Below, piece after piece: positions 14,758-17,970 of a stretch of 17,970 nt of DNA. The stretch spans positions 1 to 17,970 of the forward strand of contig JAEZHL010000250.1 in NCBI GenBank assembly GCA_023416575.1, given 5' to 3'. A model generated the notes under the pieces. It had not been told where the DNA came from. It saw nothing but the letters and a program-made list of their open reading frames with translations, and did not search any database. Numbering within the stretch: position 1 is the first letter of the stretch; each line of letters begins with the position of its first letter. Both the position numbers and the translations under genes were made by a program. This DNA is from Pseudomonadota bacterium (GTDB lineage: Bacteria; Pseudomonadota; Alphaproteobacteria; Rhizobiales; Hyphomicrobiaceae).

Positions 14758-15771
14758 ATGTTCTTGACGCTGAGGAACGTCACCAAGCGTTTCGGCGAGG
14801 TTGCCGCGGTAGGCGGCGTCGAGCTCGACATCAAAGAAGGGCAATTCGTCTGCTTTCTCGGTCCGTCGGGGTGCGGGAAGACCACGCTGCTCAGGCTGAT
14901 TGCCGGACTAGAGACGCTGGATGACGGCGAGATTCGTCTGCGTGATCGTGATCTCGGAAGCCTGCCTGCTCGCAAGCGCAACTTCGGTGTCGTCTTTCAG
15001 TCCTATTCGCTTTTTCCTAATTTAACCGTGGCGAGGAACATTGCGTACGGGTTGGACTGCCGAAAGGTGCCGCACGCGAAAAAAGAAGTTCGGGTCAACG
15101 AGATGTTGGACCTCGTCCACCTTTCGGAAGACGGGCACAAATATCCCCACGAGTTGTCGGGCGGAATGCAGCAGCGCGTTGCGCTGGCGCGTGCTCTGGC
15201 ACCCCAGCCGGAGGTTTTGCTGCTCGACGAGCCGCTCTCGGCGCTTGACGCGAAGGTGCGCGAGAATTTGCGTGGGGAGATCCGTGACTTGCAGCAGCGC
15301 CTCGGCATCACGACGATCATGGTCACGCATGACCAGGATGAAGCGATGGAGATGTCCGATCGCATCGTCGTGATGAATAAAGGCCGCATCGAACAGGTTG
15401 GCTCCGCAAATGAGATCTATTGGCGGCCGTCGTCACGCTTTGTTGGCGAGTTCATCGGCCGCTTGAACGTACTCGAGAGTGCGTCCTGGTCCGAACGACT
15501 GAACGGCGCTTTTTCAGCGGCGGCCCGTGCGCTTGCCATTCGCCCCGAACATATTCGTGTCGTCGACCGGGCGAGCACCGGGGAGCTCGTGCTGGAGGGC
15601 ACCGTCAAACGCATGGCGTTCCTCGGGAATACGACGCGACTTATCGTTGAGACCGAGGGCCGAACACTGGAAATAGAAGTGCACACCTCCCGGAAGGCTT
15701 TTGCACTAGGCGAGCTTGTGCGGTTCGTTCTACCGCGGGAGCACCTAAACCGGCTGGGCTCGGCGTCGTAA
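14758..15771 (+). CDS. ABC transporter ATP-binding protein (AfuC/PotA/AepV-like, with TOBE domain)
   Basis: A 337-residue importer ATPase. Walker A is G-P-S-G-C-G-K-T (35-42), the Q-loop is V-V-F-Q-S-Y-S-L-F-P (78-87), the signature is L-S-G-G-M-Q-Q-R (133-140), Walker B is V-L-L-L-D-E-P (153-159), and the switch His191 is in V-T-H-D-Q-D-E-A. Residues from about 240 on form a TOBE-type regulatory domain (A-I-R-P-E-H-I-R-V). Length and layout match AfuC/FbpC/PotA and the ATPases of aminoethylphosphonate importers. ATG 14758 is chosen because the fold starts there, with GAGGG about 10 nt upstream; a TTG at 14701 is in frame but adds a non-conserved leader. The stop overlaps the permease start (TAATG), and the binding-protein gene is divergent. 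Confidence 0.9.
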   Translation: MFLTLRNVTKRFGEVAAVGGVELDIKEGQFVCFLGPSGCGKTTLLRLIAGLETLDDGEIRLRDRDLGSLPARKRNFGVVFQSYSLFPNLTVARNIAYGLDCRKVPHAKKEVRVNEMLDLVHLSEDGHKYPHELSGGMQQRVALARALAPQPEVLLLDEPLSALDAKVRENLRGEIRDLQQRLGITTIMVTHDQDEAMEMSDRIVVMNKGRIEQVGSANEIYWRPSSRFVGEFIGRLNVLESASWSERLNGAFSAAARALAIRPEHIRVVDRASTGELVLEGTVKRMAFLGNTTRLIVETEGRTLEIEVHTSRKAFALGELVRFVLPREHLNRLGSAS

Positions 15772-17447
15772 TGAGCACGACCTCAACACTTGCAAACCTG
15801 CAACGAGCTGATGCCGACCGCCTGTTCGTAGTTGCAACCGCGGCGGGTGCTGGACTTCTACTCATTCTTTTTGTCCTGGTGCCCATCTGGGCGATTCTCG
15901 GCTATTCGTTTGTAACGCCGGATGGCAGCCTGGGTCTTGCTAACTACACGAACTACCTCACAAGCCGGCGCTTTCTGAACATCCTCGGCAACACCTTCGA
16001 GGTCACCATCGCGGTGACTGTCTTCACCGTCATCATGGCCTATGGTTTCGCTTATGCGGTGCAGCGCACATGCATGCCGCTTCGGCGCCTCCTATGGATG
16101 ATCGCGCTGATACCTATCTTCTCGCCGTCGCTGGTTCAGGCGCTGGGACTGCAGTTTCTTCTCGGACGGAATGGCATCATTAATCGCACATTCGAAACCG
16201 AAATAGATATTTACGGGTACTGGGGCATTTTTATCGCAGACACTCTTTATGCCTTCCCCCACGCATTTCTAATACTCGCGACCGCTTTGGCCGCGAGCGA
16301 TGCGCGTCTTTATGAGTCGGCAGAAAGCCTCGGAGCTTCGGCTGGACGCACATTCTGGACGGTGACGTTACCTTCCACCCGATACGGCATTGCGTCAGCG
16401 ATATTCGTGGTGTTCACGATCGTGATCACCGACTTCGGCAACCCGGTTCTGATCGGCGGAAACTACTCGGTGCTCGCTGTCGAGATTTACAATCAAGTAT
16501 CCGGGCAGTCGAATTTTGCCATGGGCGCCGTTGTTGGCGTTGTTCTGCTCCTGCCGGCGGCGCTAGCGGTCTTGGCCGAGAAGTCGATCGCCAAGCGCCA
16601 GTTCGCAGCAGTCACCGCGCAATCCGTGCCGCTTGTTCCAAAGGCTGAGCGGTTACGCGATCGAGCCTTCTTTATCTACTGCGGATTCGTTGCCGTCGCC
16701 ATTCTTACAGTTGTCGGCGTGGTCGTTTACGCCAGCTTTGTTCGGCTGTGGCCGTACAATCTCAGCTTCACCCTGAGGCACTATCAGTTTGACGTCCAGA
16801 ACGGGATCGAGCCCCTCTGGACTAGTATCTATGTTGCAATCATCACTGCGGTCCTCGCAATGATCGTCGTTATCGCCGCTGCCTACGCTAACCATCAGGT
16901 GCAGAGCCGCGTGATGAGGGGATTCTATTTTCTCGCCATCTTGCCGGCGGCGGTGCCTGGCATGGTCCTAGGATTGGGCTACGTCCTGGCTTTCAATAAT
17001 CCGGCGCACCCCGTCTACGCTATCTACGGGACCATGCTGATCATTGCGATATGCAATCTTTATCATTATCACGCTCAAGGCTTTCTGCTGGCGACCACCA
17101 ATTTGAAGCAGATCAATCGCACGTTCGACGAAGCCTCTGCGACACTAGGAGCAAGCCGGCTCACGACATTCCGCCGGATCACGCTGCCGTTGATCTGGCC
17201 GACGATCATTTCGGTGGGAGCTTTCTACTTCATGAGGGCAATGGTGACATTGTCAGCAGTTATTTTTCTCATCACGCCGTCTACCCAGCTGGCGTCGGTT
17301 TCCGTTCTCTATCTCGACGAACGCGGTGCACTCAATCAGGCCGCAGCATTTGCCGTCTGCGTCATGGCAACCGTCGTGCTGTTCCTGGTCGTTGCCCAGG
17401 CTCTGTTTAGACTATCGGGAATTCGCGGCATCTCGCTCGTGCGCTGA
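15771..17447 (+). CDS. Fused double-domain ABC permease (AfuB/FbpB/AepW-like)
   Basis: A 558-residue inner-membrane protein with two permease (MetI-like) domains in one chain, so a single gene supplies the whole channel. The first hydrophobic helix is at about 22-48. The two cytoplasmic coupling (EAA) loops are visible: E-S-A-E-S-L-G-A-S-A-G-R-T-F (about 182-195) with T-L-P following, and D-E-A-S-A-T-L-G-A-S-R-L-T-T-F (about 451-465) followed by T-L-P-L-I-W-P-T. A hydrophilic linker near residues 265-300 (S-I-A-K-R-Q, K-A-E-R-L-R) separates the domains. Such fused permeases occur in ferric (FbpB), sugar-phosphate (AfuB) and aminoethylphosphonate (PhnU2/AepW-type) importers. Base composition here and in the ATPase looks slightly more AT-rich than the leftward operon. 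Confidence 0.9.
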   Translation: MSTTSTLANLQRADADRLFVVATAAGAGLLLILFVLVPIWAILGYSFVTPDGSLGLANYTNYLTSRRFLNILGNTFEVTIAVTVFTVIMAYGFAYAVQRTCMPLRRLLWMIALIPIFSPSLVQALGLQFLLGRNGIINRTFETEIDIYGYWGIFIADTLYAFPHAFLILATALAASDARLYESAESLGASAGRTFWTVTLPSTRYGIASAIFVVFTIVITDFGNPVLIGGNYSVLAVEIYNQVSGQSNFAMGAVVGVVLLLPAALAVLAEKSIAKRQFAAVTAQSVPLVPKAERLRDRAFFIYCGFVAVAILTVVGVVVYASFVRLWPYNLSFTLRHYQFDVQNGIEPLWTSIYVAIITAVLAMIVVIAAAYANHQVQSRVMRGFYFLAILPAAVPGMVLGLGYVLAFNNPAHPVYAIYGTMLIIAICNLYHYHAQGFLLATTNLKQINRTFDEASATLGASRLTTFRRITLPLIWPTIISVGAFYFMRAMVTLSAVIFLITPSTQLASVSVLYLDERGALNQAAAFAVCVMATVVLFLVVAQALFRLSGIRGISLVR

Positions 17448-17828
17448 TGGCGGCTCATAGCGCTGTCCCTCACATGGTCGGCAGTCGCTGGTATCCGGTG
17501 CGGCTCGACCACAGAGGGGACCCGTCATCGGCGCGATGGAGATGCAGCTCAAGGAAATCGTGGCGGGACGCGACCCGAGGGATATGACTGACCCGAAGTC
17601 CTGGGGCGCTGCCTTGATGCAGGGCGGAGTTCGAGGGCATGTCCGCGTTGATGCAAAGTCGCCGCAGGCACTACGGCTCCACGTCAAGCGCTCAGAGAAG
17701 CAACGGGTGGCAGCGGCCCGGAAGCGCCGCAACCTGGTCAGCGGGAACAAATGATGACGAGTTTTTGGAATGGCCGCCAGACACAGATTCGGAATGGGGA
17801 CAGGCGGAGGGGAAAACCTAATCAATCA
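17448..17828. other. Spacer between permease and tRNA-Glu with a phage-like fragment
   Basis: Beyond the permease stop this 381-bp stretch has no intact known gene and no clear terminator for the rightward operon. Its only recognisable content is the short phage-like ORF at 17536-17754. It abuts the 3' end of tRNA-Glu, a common integration site. Confidence 0.5.
17536..17754 (+). pseudogene. Fragment resembling a phage internal/structural protein
   Basis: A 72-residue ORF. Residues 4-30 (L-K-E-I-V-A-G-R-D-P-R-D-M-T-D-P, then W-G-A-A-L-M-Q-G-G) resemble a conserved stretch that I remember from large internal proteins of alphaproteobacterial tailed phages and prophages, where QGG is normally followed by a G-L-G-I-x-G-D-F motif. 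Here the match stops right after QGG, and the rest (basic, Arg/Lys-rich) looks unrelated, as if deleted or frameshifted. There is no good ribosome site. I read it as a prophage scar next to the tRNA-Glu. The recollection cannot be verified here, so the call is tentative; a small unknown gene is the alternative. Confidence 0.45.
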
Positions 17829-17903
17829 TGGCGCTCCCTACGGGAGTCGAACCCGTCTTTTCAGATTGAAAATCTGACGTCCTAACCGATAGACGAAGGG
17901 ACC
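17829..17903 (-). tRNA. tRNA-Glu (anticodon TTC)
   Basis: Read on the minus strand, a 75-nt cloverleaf ends in an encoded CCA (17831-17829). The D arm is GTCT/AGGAC-like. The anticodon arm is TCAGA-TTTTCAA-TCTGA with anticodon TTC, which reads Glu codons. The T arm is ACGGG-TTCGACT-CCCGT. The acceptor stem pairs GGTCCCT with AGGGAGC: six pairs, with a G2-G71 mismatch. All other stems are perfect. The mismatch could mean that the 3' end was exchanged by an integrating element, or that the copy is impaired. Confidence 0.92.
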
Positions 17904-17924
17904 AGGCAACGAGTGCCAGCGCCG

Positions 17925-17952
17925 ATATAGTGGGGTTTGGCGGGGGTGGCAA
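17925..17952 (-). promoter_or_regulatory. Probable promoter of tRNA-Glu
   Basis: On the minus strand TTGCCA (17952-17947) and CTATAT (17930-17925) are separated by 16 bp, with the tRNA 5' end about 22 bp further on. This fits an alphaproteobacterial housekeeping-sigma promoter. Confidence 0.5.
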
Positions 17953-17970
17953 GCAAGCCGCCGGAATGCC

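Noticed and set aside
1..17970. CRISPR arrays, insertion sequences, transposase or integrase genes, rRNA
   Set aside because: I looked for regular short repeats, terminal inverted repeats flanking a transposase, and rRNA signatures on both strands and saw none in this window.

Overview
The window looks like chromosome of a GC-rich alphaproteobacterium, most likely of the Hyphomicrobiales (rhizobial/Bradyrhizobium-like) type. I infer this from protein style, gene content and the tRNA-Glu; no marker gene in the window fixes the genus. Genes are packed tightly, with several 1-8 base start/stop overlaps, and nearly all of the window is explained by two catabolic/transport modules plus a short tRNA-associated phage-like scar at the right end.

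Module 1 (1-7672): a five-gene branched-chain-amino-acid-type (Liv/Urt) ABC importer runs leftward (livH, livM, livG, livF, then a Tat-exported binding protein) and ends at a strong rho-independent terminator. A 240-bp control region carrying a perfect 12-bp inverted repeat separates it from a rightward operon: a TrmB-type regulator, a nitrilase and an isonitrile hydratase (InhA/DJ-1 family). The arrangement suggests sensing, import and hydrolysis of an organic nitrile, isonitrile or related amide.

Region 7673-8209 holds no gene I can recognise, only a 14-bp palindrome and a hairpin.

Module 2 (8210-17447): a leftward operon encodes a periplasmic binding protein of the ferric/organophosphate class, a phosphate-binding TIM-barrel protein of unknown substrate, a glycerol-1-phosphate dehydrogenase family enzyme, a HAD-IIB phosphatase and GlpD. 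A DeoR/GlpR-type repressor converges on GlpD and overlaps it by 94 bp. Divergent from the binding protein are its ATPase and a fused double-domain permease, architecture known from AfuABC (sugar-phosphate) and AepXVW/PhnSTU2-like (aminoethylphosphonate) importers. The parts fit a system that imports a phosphorylated glycerol-like compound and channels it to dihydroxyacetone phosphate. The G1P dehydrogenase beside GlpD would let both enantiomers of glycerol phosphate be used. The 243-bp divergent promoter region holds DeoR-like inverted repeats and a Fur-like box.

Right end (17448-17970): a short ORF resembling a piece of a phage structural protein lies next to the 3' end of a leftward tRNA-Glu(TTC), whose acceptor stem has one mismatch. 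This looks like a relic of integration at a tRNA.
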